Shown in pieces: positions 1 through 11,053 of a DNA stretch of 43,953 nt. The notes under the pieces were generated by a model. That model made no database searches. It saw only the letters and a list, made by a program, of their open reading frames with translations, and was not told the origin of the DNA. Every line of letters starts with the position of its first letter. The first letter of the stretch is position 1. The DNA is from Purshia tridentata (taxonomy: Eukaryota > Streptophyta > Magnoliopsida > Rosales > Rosaceae), in NCBI GenBank assembly GCA_003254885.1, contig QANT01006769.1:1-43953 (forward strand), given 5' to 3'. The translations under genes and the position numbers were made by a program.

Positions 1-1124
1 TGAGAATTAAAGGGTCCTAGGTTCACTCACCGCGATCACACGAAAAGACTAAACTACCCTTCGTGTCCTTCGTGGCTCCTTTGCTCGGATTCTAAAATCC
101 GGCAGCATAACGGCATCGGGGGTACAAATTCCCAAGCCGAGCGTATCTGTTAAGACCAGACAGTCCAAGATATAAACCAGAATTCACAACAAGTCACAAT
201 CAAGTCAACACACAACCGAAACAGCGGGAACCACCACGCTCGGGGGTTGCTCGGCCCCCGGAAAACACACTCGAAGGGTCCGAGAAACTCACCCAAACTC
301 ACCCACAAGCTCGAGTGGTTGGCCTGAGGCCGAAAACCAAGGAACGGTCGCTGGAACCGTCACACGCAGCGAGTCCTACGACGGTCAACGGGTAGTCAAC
401 GGCGGTCAACTGGGTCGACGGCCAAAAGTGGCCGGAAACTGACGAAACTCGCCGGAAAAGCCGGCGGCACCCCCAACGCCGATCCGCCGTCCACGGCGGT
501 CCAAAGGTTCAATCGAACCCACCAACAAGCTGGGCTCGACGAGGGGAGGAGATCTGGGCAGGTGGGAGGTCGCGTCGTCGCCGGAAACGCCGACTGCACA
601 CTCTCGGATTTCGCGTTCTGGGCTGTTCCACGGGAAACCGCCACCATGGGAGGAAGAGGGGGAGCCGGCGAGCACGGGAAGGTAAAGACCACGCCGGCCC
701 GCCGCCGGACGCGCCCCCACGCGCCGGCGAAAGGCGCGGCTGGGAGGAAGCTCGCGAGAAGGAGAGAGGTTTCGGGAGAGAGGAGAGAGAAAATGGCTGT
801 TTGAATTTTCTGGGGTTCTGTGCCCCTTTTAAAAATCCCACTTTTCAAAATTACCAACTTGCCCCTCTCTTCACACGTCCGTAACTTTCAAACCGTAGCT
901 CCGTTCGACGCGTGCTACGTGTCTACGAACTCGTGAGACGAGACCTTTCCAACGAACCCAAAGTCAACGCGAAAACCTTGCCCGAACAAAAAGTCAACTT
1001 TTTGCCCCTTTAAAAGTCAAACTTTAAAATTCAAAACCTCCAAAACGTTTTACTTTCAAATTAAAATCCCGAAAATCTTTAAAAAGCTTTTCAAAACCAC
1101 TTTTGAAAGGTGCGGGGTGTTACA
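1..1124 (-). mobile_element. Truncated LTR of a Ty3/gypsy-type retrotransposon (left window edge)
   Basis: On the - strand this begins TGTAACACCCCGCACC at 1124, a common start for eudicot gypsy LTRs, and runs off the window at base 1. About 200 bases in (roughly 880-980) is a module with a TTGACTTT-rich stretch, GGAAAGGTCTCG, a CACGAGTTCGTAGACACG box and GGAGCTACGGTTTGA. The same module occurs at 10.6-11.1, 13.4-13.6 and 36.4-36.5 kb on the + strand, so these belong to one LTR family. The part at 240-780 is very GC- and CpG-rich, unlike anything else here. Open frames in it (for example 396-857 and 406-720) look like by-products of that composition. The element interrupts a copy of the duplicated locus at 1125: the flanking tttgcattgg resumes the sequence seen at 8.02 and 18.03 kb. 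No internal region or second LTR is visible. Confidence 0.7.
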
Positions 1125-2495
1125 TGTTTGCATTGGCACACTTTATATATTTGTAAACAAACTTCATTTCGATAAGTTATTAACTTATTATTATTCCCCC
1201 ACTCAAGATGCTTGTTGTATATGAAATTGCGGCAAAATAGATCATTTTGGTGTCAAGTATACAATAAGAAAGGATGGCAAATATTTGATGTCAAAATAAC
1301 AAAATAAGCTTCAGTCAGACTAATATAATAAATTTACCAAATAATTGTAAATAATGGAAATAATCAAATATCAGTTTGTTTAACTTAAAAGTTATTTTGA
1401 TATCCATCTGGATAAATTGATATATTATATTAGTCTGACTCAAGTTTATGTTTCGTTTCAACTTTTTTTGTTTAATTACTATTTATTAATTTCTCCAATA
1501 TGTTCTTGTCTAGCTTACACGTAATCAAGCACACTTTATTTTGCATGGATGTCAACGAAAATGATGAACAATCAACCTCTTAGCACGCCGTATGAAAGTT
1601 ATCGTTGTTGTAATTAATAGACATAAATTCTAAGGGATTTTCAGATAGGTCAAAATTTTCACAAGTGTACATTTACGTACGCTCCATGCAAATAATAAAT
1701 GTTGATTTCTTTTTTATTAAAAACATGGCAAACGTGTTTCCATCGGCCGACAACGTCAGTCCAAAATTACTTTTTGCATTGACCAACAACGTCAATCCAA
1801 AATTTTCCTAAATTTTCATTAATCAACATGGAATTAAAGAATTCTTCAGGTTTAACATTATTGACAATTAGTTAATTAGTTATATATTAAATGAAACTAA
1901 ATTAAACAATCAAACTTCTAAAATCTCTCAAGCTGAAGTTATAATCAACTCATCCTTTTCAGGGGATAGAAAATTCAAATTATCCCATTGCTAAATATAC
2001 ATATATCTGTAGTATCTAGTCCCTTATCTTAATTATTGACAGACCACAGGAAACTATATTAATTAGTACAGACGAGATACTTATATTGACCTAATGAATA
2101 CATTAACAATATGCATCGATCTAGAACATTAATTTGTATATAGCTTGGAGGTTGATCTAGCATTCAGTACTTGGAAAACTAGCACAACGCTGCCAACAAT
2201 TTCCTCCTTCTTTGTATAAAAATGAATACATATTTTTCCTTCTTTAATTTCATTTTGGCTTCATACTTGAGATTGGGATATAAATATGTGAAATTACAAA
2301 GTTAAGTTACCATATAAATAAAATTCATATAAAGAGAAAACCATAACAAGCATAAAATAATAACTAAAGAAACAGAGCCTGAAAACCAGATCTACCAAAC
2401 ATGATTTAGAGAAATTACAGATTAACATGTACAGCAGCTTTAAGAAAGCTAAAAGCGGGATCCCGTAACAGAAGCAAACCGTATATATGTATATA
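1125..2495 (-). pseudogene. Third, decayed copy of the duplicated locus (introns only)
   Basis: Bases 1125-1208 match the intron sequence at 8.02-8.10 and 18.03-18.10 kb. Bases about 2088-2455 match 8.42-8.76 and 18.44-18.77 kb (the stretch aaattacagattaacatg and its surroundings). The GC-rich exon 2 seen in the other copies is absent; about 870 bp of unrelated AT-rich DNA with a foldback element lies in its place. No exon 1 counterpart follows, because a MITE-like element begins at 2496. It is therefore a remnant of the same - strand locus with no coding capacity. Confidence 0.6.
1309..1444. mobile_element. Small foldback/MITE-like inverted repeat
   Basis: The arm agtcagactaatataata at 1313-1330 is the exact reverse complement of 1423-1440, and imperfect pairing extends a few bases outward and inward. 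At about 130 bp it is in the range of the smallest MITEs. No clear target-site duplication was found. It sits in the DNA that replaces exon 2 in the decayed locus copy. Confidence 0.5.
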
Positions 2496-2880
2496 GGCCC
2501 CTTCAAGTGTGGATCCCACATTTAGGCTTATTTGTGGAATCCCTCATGGGCCCCTTCCTCATTGTATTTTGATAATCAGAACCATCTACTTTTGTTTGTC
2601 TCCACTAAATGATCGTCCTCGCAAAAAATTACATTAATCGGAAACCATTTGACCATTGATTAAATGATCACAATTTCAAGTATTTATCAAACTATTTTTG
2701 TTTGTCCATTTATTTGATCAAAATTTGATATATAGCTTAATAGTTTCGGATTTACTTAATTTTTTGTAAGAATGATATTTGATTATAGACTTAAAAAATA
2801 GACGGTTCGGATTTAAATACTATATTTAATGGCCCCCATAAAGGATTCCATAAATATAGGATCCTACACTTGAAGGGGCT
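2496..2880. mobile_element. MITE with ~50 bp terminal inverted repeats
   Basis: The left end GGCCCCTTCAAGTGTGGATC and the right end reading ..CACTTGAAGGGGCT are inverted copies. The similarity continues inward for about 50 bases (GTGGAATCCCTCATGGG against its complement near 2830-2850). Total length is 385 bp. The AT-rich interior has no coding capacity. Phrases from the interior (a 'gaaccgtctatttttta' type motif) recur near 29.03 kb. The target-site duplication is unclear, so the superfamily is not assigned. Confidence 0.6.
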
Positions 2881-3596
2881 TGTACAACTCGAACCCGACA
2901 CAAAGTTGGTGGATTTGGGTTGGTGATCATTTCTTGACACAAACATAAATATGATATGACTTGCGCACAAATTAAACATGAATAATAAACGGATGGGATT
3001 TGTGTCTAGCAATGTAACACAATTGTGATCACATGCTAAACACGTTTAACTAATATTATATCAACAAAAAGACTACTTTTTTTAATTTTTTAATTTTGTT
3101 TTATTTCTATTATGATTATTTATGTTTTTTATGTTTTAAAGATAATGCATAAATAATTACTTTGGTTTAAAAATATAAGAAATTATGTTTAAATTGTAGT
3201 TCATGAGATATATGAGTTAACCCGAACACAACATATGATTATAAGCAAGTTGGGTTAGCCTTGATTCATTCAACTCGATTAACTAAATAGGTATGGTTAT
3301 GTTTGACTAGTATTTAACACGAACACGAAAAGAAACTACACGAATTTGACATAATATGACCCACTACCAGCCTTAGTCGTGGCCCATAGAGAGAAAAAAT
3401 GTATAAAAAAAGGTTAAAATATAAATGTCAAATTACACATTTTGTCCATATAGTTTGCTATATAATTTCCATTTTTGTTTCCATAATTTGAAAACAAATT
3501 ACAGCCTTGAAGTTCACATTAGAACGTTAAAAATCAAGCCTAAATCTCTAATCTAACTCAATCAATCAATAAAATGAATATATGGAACTATGACAT

Positions 3597-4200
3597 GGTC
3601 ATTCCTAAATTACGTAATTTCTAAACATAACCATCCATATCCATGACTCTTAGTTCATTTCATACTAGTATCATTAAAAATATACAGTTAGCCATCTTTT
3701 CTTGGTAAATATATATCCTTAGTAGAAAAAAAAATATCGATTAAACTAGCGATTAAGCACACATTCAGACTATTTAGTTTGTGGATCGGAATATTACTTT
3801 ATTAAATGTAATTGAAAGTGCAAATATTCTCGTCTATAATAATTTCCAAACTTTAAAAGCTTCACATATAAGAAAATAGACTCATTGTGTTCTTTAGACA
3901 TGGTCATTCCTAAATTACGTAATTTCTAAACGTAACCATCCATATCCATGACTCTTAGTTCATTTCATACTAGTATCATTAAAAATATACAGTTAGCCAT
4001 CTTTCCTTGGTAAATATATATCCTTAGAAGTAGAAAAAAAATATTGATTAAACTAGCGATTAAGTACACATTCAGACTATTCAGTTTGTGGATCGGAATA
4101 TTACTTTATTACATGTAATTGAAAGTGCAAATATTCTCGTCTATAATAATTTCCAAACTTTAAAAGCTTCACATATAAGAAAATAGACTCATTGTGTTCT
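3597..4200. repeat. 302-bp tandem duplication inside unit A
   Basis: The block beginning tggtcattcctaaattacg at 3597 recurs at 3899. The copies are nearly identical, apart from single-base changes and a 3-4 base indel near the ccttag(aag)tagaaaa stretch. The second copy runs on into exon 4a; the first breaks off at ttctttagaca, just where exon 4 would start to be read. This duplicates the 3' flank of the exon but not the exon body. Confidence 0.85.
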
Positions 4201-4771
4201 TTTCCACTGAAGCTGCAGAATCATCATTAGGAGGTCGATGTGATATTGGAATTGCAGGAATTGCCTCAGTTGAATTTGTTTTCACTTTCTTTGATGGTCT
4301 TGGATAATGTTCCTTCAACCAAACATACTACCAAAGTAAATTAAATTATTTTTATAATAAATACTATATAATTCTACTAATTAAAAACTCAATAATTAAG
4401 TCGATCATTTACAATGACATAACTCAAGATGACAAGGCCTAAATAGAGGCACAATATCAAAACTGTGATGCACGTATATGAATCAAAATGACTTTTTAAT
4501 TGTCAGTAACAAAACTAATATATAATTTCATTAATTTGCAAGCACATTACCTAAAATAAATAATTAGAAGTAGAACTATAGGACAAAATAATTCTTGACT
4601 ATATTATTTTGAAAACTTTAATGTAGAAAAGAGGCGTACCATGAAGGTTCTCATGCTATAAATTGTAGGATCATCTGGAAATTTGTAAGATAGTGGTATT
4701 GCAGCAATCACGTATTTTGACTCAGTTGATTTTGCAGTTTCCTCTTTCTTTGATGGTGTTGGTGAATATTT
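4169..4771 (-). pseudogene. Extra 3' exon pair, unit A (exon 3a 4640-4771, exon 4a 4169-4312)
   Basis: This is an intact-looking duplicate of the last two exons of the gene at 17.1 kb. Exon 3a is 132 nt (44 codons, starting KYSPTPSKKEET), opens after a gttgaag acceptor and ends ATG before gtacgc. Exon 4a follows another gttgaag acceptor, reads EHYPRPSKKVKTNSTE and continues to a TGA at 4169. Neither contains a stop or frameshift. No copy of exon 1 or 2 is attached to it, so on its own it could only be expressed by splicing from the upstream copy. It is probably not an independent gene, though these exons could act as alternative 3' ends for the locus at 7.2-8.9 kb. Confidence 0.45.
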
Positions 4772-5655
4772 CTTCAACCCAACGTGTATATATATATATA
4801 TATATATATATAACTGATTGTGATCACACGCTAAACACGTTTAACTAATATTATATGAACAAAAAGACTACTTTTTTTTAATTTTTTATGTTTTTTTATT
4901 TCTATTATGATTATAAATGTTTTTTATGTTTTAAAGGTAATGCATAAATAACTACTTTGGTTTAAAATACAAGAAATTATGTTTAAGTTGTAGTTCATGA
5001 GATATATGAGTTAACCCGAACACAACATGATTATAAGCAGGTTAGGTTAGCCTTGATTCATTCAACACAATTAACTAAATAGGTCTTGTTATGTTTGACT
5101 AGTATTTAACACGAACACGAAAAGACACTACACGAATTCGACATAATACGACCCACTAATAGCCTTAGGTGGGCCCATAGAGAGAAAAAGCGTATAAAAA
5201 AAGGTTAAAATGTAAATGTCAAATTACACATTTTGTCCATATAGTTTGCTATATAATTTCCATTTTCGTTTCCATAATTTGAAACAAATTACAACCCTGT
5301 AGTTCACATTAGAACATTGAAAATCAAGCCTAAATCTCTAATCTAACTCAATCAATCAATAAAATGAATATATGGAACTATGACATGGTCATTCCTAAAT
5401 TACGTAATTTCTAAACAAAACCATCCATATCCATGTACTCTTAGTTCATTTCATACTAATATCATTAAAAATATACAGTTAGGCATCTTTCATTGGTAAA
5501 TATATATCCCTTAGAAGTAGAAAGAAAATATCGAGTAAACTAACAATTAAGCACATATTCAGACTATTCAGTTTGTGGATCGGAATATTGCTTTATTACA
5601 TGTAATTGAAAGTGCAAATATTCTCGTCTATAATAATTTCCAAACTTTAAAAACT

Positions 5656-6257
5656 TCACACATAAGAAAATAGACTCATTGTGTTCTTTTCCACTAAAGT
5701 TGCAGAATCATCACCAGGAGATCGATGTGATATTGGAATTGCAGGAATTGCCTCAGTTGAATTTGTTTTCACTTTCTTTGATGGTCTTGGACAATGTTCC
5801 TTCAACCAAATATATTACCAAAGTAAATTAAATTATTTTTACAATAAATACTATGTAATTCTACTAATTAAAAACTCAATAATTAAGTCGATCATTTACA
5901 ACGACATAACTCAAGATGACAAGACCTAAATAGAGACACAATATCAAAACTGTGATGCATGTATATGAATCAAAATGACTTTTTAATTGTCAATAACAAA
6001 ACTAATATATAATCTCATTAATTTGCAAGCACATTACCTAAAATAAATAATTAGAAGTAGAACTATAGGACAAAATAATTCTTGACTATATTAATTTGAA
6101 AACTTTAATGTAAAAAAAAGGCGTACCATGAAGGTTCTCATGCTATAAATTGTAGGATCATCTGAAAATTTGTAAGATAGTGGTATTGCAGCAATCACGT
6201 ATTCCAACTCAGTTGATTTTGCAGTTTCCTCTTTCTTTGATGGCTTTGTGAATATTT
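5656..6257 (-). pseudogene. Extra 3' exon pair, unit B (exon 3b 6127-6257 frameshifted, exon 4b 5656-5799)
   Basis: Exon 3b is 131 nt, one base shorter than the 132 nt of its relatives. The loss is in the TTCACAAAGCC stretch and shifts the frame. Exon 4b is intact: after a gttgaag acceptor it encodes EHCPRPSKKVKTNSTEAIPA and runs to a TGA at 5656, 48 codons including the stop. The pair is otherwise closely similar to units A and C. With exon 3b frameshifted and no 5' exons, this pair is most likely non-functional. Confidence 0.5.
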
Positions 6258-7164
6258 CTTCAACCCAATATATATATATAAAACTGATTGTGATCACACG
6301 CTAAATACGTTTAACTAATATTATATGAACAAAAAGACTACTTTTTTTTCATTTTTTTAATTTTGTTTTATTTGTATTATGATTATAAATGTTTTTTATG
6401 TTTTAAAGGTTCTGCATAAATAACTACTTTGGCTTAAAATACAAGAAATTATGTTTAAGTTGTAGTTCATGAGATATATGAGTTAACCCGAACACAACAT
6501 GATTATAAGCAGGTTGGGTTAGCCTTGATTCATTCAACATGATTAACTAAATAGGTCTTGTTATGTTTGACTAGAATTTAACACGAACACGAAAAGACAC
6601 TACACGAATTCAACATAATACGACCTACTACCAGCCTTAGTCGTGACCCATAGAGAGAAAAACCGTATAAAAAAATGTTGAAATGTAAATGTCAAATTAC
6701 ACATTTTGTCCATATAGGTTTCTATATAATTTCCATTTTCATTTCCGTAATTTGAAAACAAATCACACCCCTGTAGTTCATATTAAAACATTGAAAATCA
6801 AGCCTAAATCTCTAATCTAACACTCAATCAGTCAATAAAATGAATATATGGAACTATGACATGGTCATTCCTAAATTACGTAATTTCTAACAAAACCATC
6901 CATATCCATGACACTTAGTTCATTTCATACTAGTATTACTAAAAATATATAGTTAGCCATCTTTCCTTAGTTAATATATATCCCTTAAAAGTAGAAAAAA
7001 AAATCGATTAAACTAACAATTAAGCACACATTTAGACTATTTAGTTTGTAGATCGGAATATTTTTTTTTTACATGTAATTGAAAGTGCACATATTCCATC
7101 TATAATAATTTCCAAACTTTAAAAGCTTCACACATAAGAAAATAGACATATTGTATTCTTTTCC

Positions 7165-8908
7165 ACTGAAGCTGCAGAATTATCATAGGAGGTCAGTGTG
7201 ATATTGGAATTGCAAAAATTGCCTCGGTCAAATTTGTTTCCACTTTCTTTGATGGTCTTGTAAAAATGTTGCTTCAACCAAAGATATTACAAAAGTAAAT
7301 TAAATAATTTTCCAATAAATACTGTGTTATTTTACTAATTAAAAACTCAATACTTAAGTTGATCATTTACAAGGACATTACTCAATTTACAGCATAACCA
7401 AGTAATAAGATGACAAGGTCTAAATAGAGACACATTATCAAAACTTTGATGCACGTATATGTAACAACATGACTTTTCCTTAATTTGAAAGCCCCACACA
7501 TACTTTAAAAAATAGGCGTACCATGAAGGTTGTCATGCTATAAATTATAGGATCATCTAGAAATTTGTAAAATAGTGGTACTGTAGCAATCGCGCATGTC
7601 AACTCAGTTGATCCTATAGTTTCCTCTTTCTTTGATGGACTCGGTGAATTTTTCTTCAACCCAATATATATATATATATATATATTACAACTATATATAG
7701 CTTTTCAGAAACACATGTAATATTCCACCAAAGATTACGTAATTAAATCCTTTAAATGATAAATAACTCAATTAATTAATATGGCATCACAAAGTAAGAC
7801 AAGGTATAAATGTAGAGAAACTATTATACCATGATTCATTTAAATCATGCACGTCAAATTATCCAAACAGGATGTACGTCTACAACATGGTTAATTATAG
7901 AACTCAAATATTATTGTTGACAATCACTGCTTTACAGCAAAAAAAATATTCATGTTCTAACTGAAATGTATCTAGCCAATTAAACATCTTAAATTCTGTA
8001 AACTACTTGCCTAAAAAAGTTTGCATTGGAACACTTTATATAGATTTGCAAACAAACTTAATTTGGATGAATTATTAACTCATTATTCCCCCAACCACTC
8101 AAGTTTTGTAAAAAAATTAAAGATGCTAGTAACATCTGGGTCTCCGCCTCTTCCTTTGCTGCAGCAGGCCGAGGAGGTGGTTGGAAACCCATACTTGCAA
8201 AAAGGATTGAGGGAAGGGCCAAGGGGAGATGGTGATATTCCGATCTGGTTGGGGGTTGGGGCTGTTGATAGGTCTTTTAGTTTTTTTCTCTCTTTTTTTC
8301 TATTTTACTATTTCATTAATTTTAATTATAGATAAAATAAAAATATTATTTTTATTAATCAGAGTTAAGCATGATTAATGCAAGTGACACATAAAACATT
8401 TATAAGGTAGTGAACAAAATTTGCTCTCAAATACATTAACAATTAATATATATTCATCTAGAACATTTGATCAACGCTTCCAAAAATTTCCTACTTATTT
8501 GGATAAAAAAGAATATATATTTCTTTCACCTTCTTTTCAATTTTACCTATCAACTAAACTTAAGATGATTGAGGATAATATATATGAAATTACGAAGGGA
8601 AGTAACCATATATATAAAATTCATATCGTTTGAGAGAAGAACATAACAGGTAGGAAAATAATAACCAAAGAAACAAAGCCTGGAAAATGAGATGTAATAA
8701 ACATAATTTAGAGAAATTACAGATTAACATGTGCAGCAGCTTAAAAAGAATTAGATATAGCTCATTCACATACCATAAAACAATATAATTCCATAAAGAA
8801 AAATAGCACTAGTACTCAAAGAGTTTATACCTCATTATCCATTTCTCCCCAGAAAATGTGTTTTCTAGAAGCACAAGGATATGATCGATTTGCTGAATGC
8901 AAAGGCAT
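7165..8908 (-). pseudogene. Broken sister copy of the unrecognised four-exon gene
   Basis: This is the counterpart of the gene at 17102-18915, in the same orientation and order. Exon 1 (8831-8908) is intact: it starts MPLHSANRSY, ends at GAG and meets the same gtataaac donor. Exon 2 starts at 8261 after a caacag acceptor. It keeps the sister's frame overall through two compensating length changes (+1 and +11), but the donor used in the sister is gone. Exon 3c (7522-7653) is open over 44 codons. Exon 4c (5' end at 7271) has a one-base insertion in the TTTTTAC stretch that breaks the frame. The loss of one donor and the exon 4 frameshift suggest it no longer makes the full protein, unless it splices to exon 4 copies farther downstream (units A or B). 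Confidence 0.45.
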
Positions 8909-9091
8909 GTGTTCTTCTCTACAGTTCTCCTTCAACAGAGAGATGAACTCTAAGGTTTGATGGTATGGGGGAGAGAATGAGTTGGAGAGGCGAGTTTACA
9001 GCAAATATATTGAAGCAAAGAGAGAAAAAATGAACGGAAAAGTCTACTGTGGCCAATTGTCGTTCTTCTTTTACATGCAGAGGACAACATT

Positions 9092-9280
9092 GACACGTGC
9101 ACCACTTGTGTGAAACAAGGTAATATAACGTTTTCAAACAATTCTTGTTTGTTATTTTCTTTATTTTTTCTTTTTTGCAATTTTATTTGATATTAATTAG
9201 GAGGTTCTACTTGGAGATTTTCTTTTGGGCTATTAATTGCTTTACATTAATCTTCTTCAAGATTTTGGTTGACTAGTCAA
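9092..9280 (-). promoter_or_regulatory. Upstream region of the broken copy: G-box and W-box palindrome
   Basis: A perfect G-box CACGTG lies at 9094-9099, inside GCACGTGTC as read on the - strand, about 185 bp upstream of the exon 1 ATG. A perfect 12-bp palindrome TTGACTAGTCAA (two facing W-box cores) lies at 9269-9280. In the sister copy the equivalent sites are AACGTGTC (19108-19115) and TTGACCAGTCAA (19263-19274). So the facing W-box cores are conserved, while the full G-box is present here only. Binding is inferred from motif identity alone. Confidence 0.3.
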
Positions 9281-10629
9281 ACCAGCTTACTATTACTATA
9301 ACACAAATAAATGATAGAGACTAATATTGGTTGCATAGAAAGTGGTGACATTAATTGGACTAAAGAGTCTCGATTTTAATAAAAAAAGCTTGTTTACGTG
9401 CAACTATTGCCCATATTAATCCCTATTGCTCAATTGCCACCTCTTTCATTGTATTGCAATATTTATTATAGGTTATATATTTTTCATTGCATGGTGAGTG
9501 AATTTATTTCAAATTTGTATATGTTCCCCTTGACATGTACGCTTTGTTTCTCATCTACATTTATTTACCAAACTGCATGCCTTTTCTTTGCTTCTTCTTC
9601 TAAAATCCTCTCATAATTAATTGCAAATTTGTTTCTTACCAAAACAACCTTACAAGTTTTCACATCATAATAACTCATGAGAAACAAAATCATGTCACAT
9701 AATCACAGTACAATATTTTGGACTATAAAAAAGTACGTGTTATTTTCAGCCCTAGCTTGTGTTGAGCTGTAACTTATTAACTAGAAATTATCATCTCGAA
9801 CAAGAAAAGGGAGTTATTATTCATCAAGTGTCGAAAAATACATGAGTGGATTTGGTCTAACAAAACCCAATTTAATTCGTTCAACTTTGCCACCCTAATT
9901 GTTTGTAATTTAATTCTACTTTGCAGTTGAAATTTTTTTTCTTACTTTTAAGAATTTAACAAACTCCTTAATTGCCCTGAGGTTTAGGGTTTTTGATAAT
10001 CTAATTCAAGTATTGCTAGTTGATGAATGATGATGATGAATGCAATTCACGAGCTTTGTGAAGTTAGGACTTTATTCGAGTTCTTTTTTGTTGAGATAAT
10101 TAGATAAAAACTCAAATTTCATGCATGCTTTTGGGTCAAAGTAATGCATGGGGAAGCAATAAAATAAACCCTAAATTCCTCAAAGAGAATTCTTAGGAGA
10201 TTTTTCTCTAGTAATAAGATAAACTGGAAAGTTAGGATCTGAAAATGATTATCAAATTGATTGAAAAGCTGAATGACTTTCAAGGTTACAAAGGGTCTTA
10301 CTTAAAGGCCAATTAGATACCGTGAGATTCCAAAAAAATTAGTTATAATTAATTCTAGAGTAATTGTGGTTTAAGGACAATTATGTTATTAATTTAGAGA
10401 CTATAATTTATTTGAGGAATACGACAGTTAAATAGTGGATTTAAGGTCGTAGAAAACTAAGAATAATCGAGATGAGGTCGTAAGACTTTTTAGAATGTTT
10501 TTCGGACTTGGGAATTAATATTGGTCATTTAATTGGATTTTAAGGATTTTAGTGAGCCATTGAGGAACAATAGAAATCAAGAAAGGCTCTGTAACGACTC
10601 GTACTTTTCTAAATAATTTTTTAATTGGG

Positions 10630-11053
10630 CCCACAGTTGACTTTTGCTTCGAGTGGGATTTTACTTTTGACCTTGGGTCCGTTAGGAAGGTCTTGAGCTC
10701 ACGGGTTCGTCGACACACGGCATGGGTTATTTAGAGCTACGGGTAGAAAGTTATGAACGTGACAAGAGACCCAAAGTTGACTTTTTAAATTACTTAGATT
10801 TCAAATTTGACTTTGACATAGTTGCGTAGAGCTCGACTCAGCCCACAGTTGACTTTTGCTTCGAGTGGGATTTTATTTTTGACCTTGGGTCCGTTAGGAA
10901 GGTCTTGAGCTCACGGGTTCGTCGACACACGGCATGAGTTATTTAGAGCTACGGGTAGAAAGTTATGAACGTGACAAGAGATCCAAAGTTGACTTTTTAA
11001 ATTACTTAGATTTCAGATTTGACTTTGACATAGTTGCGTAGAGCTCGACTCCA
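10630..11053 (+). repeat. 212-bp tandem duplication inside an LTR
   Basis: The unit starting cccacagttgacttttgc occurs at 10630 and again at 10842, ending gagctcgactc each time. I count four substitutions between the copies (for example ttttacttttg/ttttatttttg and catgggtta/catgagtta), so it is recent. A more diverged third copy of the core (cacgagttcatagacacgta) follows at about 11052. The duplicated piece is the LTR's upstream module, so it may double promoter-proximal elements. Confidence 0.85.

Larger units (their letters stand above)
3010..7690 (-). repeat. Tandem array of ~1.47 kb units carrying the 3' exon pair (three units)
   Basis: Unit starts are recognisable at 3021, 4818 and 6290 by ttgtgatcacaygctaaaya followed by tttaactaatattatat. 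Internal landmarks repeat with the same spacing: tggtcattcctaaattacg at 5387 and 6865 (1478 bp apart), and gttaacccgaacacaacat in each unit. The first unit is longer because it holds an extra 302 bp internal duplication. Each unit carries, on the - strand, one copy of exon 3 and one of exon 4 of the gene modelled at 17.1-18.9 kb. TA microsatellites of different length sit at each unit junction (for example 4788-4811). A fourth, single unit is at 16.6-17.7 kb. Confidence 0.85.
6633..10320. repeat. Tandem segmental duplication, unit 1 (main part)
   Basis: This aligns along its length with 16599-20668 in the same orientation, from cagccttagtcgtg(g)cccatag to aaaggccaattagatac. Indels distinguish the copies: unit 2 has about 390 bp more around 19.81-20.2 kb, and its T-runs are much longer. 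The unit continues at 15345-16594; the 5 kb between 10321 and 15344 is missing from unit 2. Besides the broken gene copy it holds a promoter-like stretch at 8.92-9.3 kb. Beyond that, 9.3-10.3 kb has no gene I can see. Confidence 0.85.

Noticed and set aside
396..857. Long - strand open frames of 153, 110 and 104 codons, and one on + (562-804)
   Set aside because: They overlap each other in several frames inside a GC-rich LTR, where stops are rare. No domain or constraint is visible.
3010..7690. CRISPR or satellite array
   Set aside because: Units are about 1.47 kb with exon-like content, not short repeats with unique spacers, and only three are in tandem, so it is a local segmental amplification.
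8021..8335. 104-codon + strand frame
   Set aside because: It runs antisense through exon 2 of the broken gene copy, starts in an intron and ends in a T-rich run. The matching + frame at 18156-18389 is not conserved in length or start. It cannot be fully excluded but is less consistent than the - strand exons.
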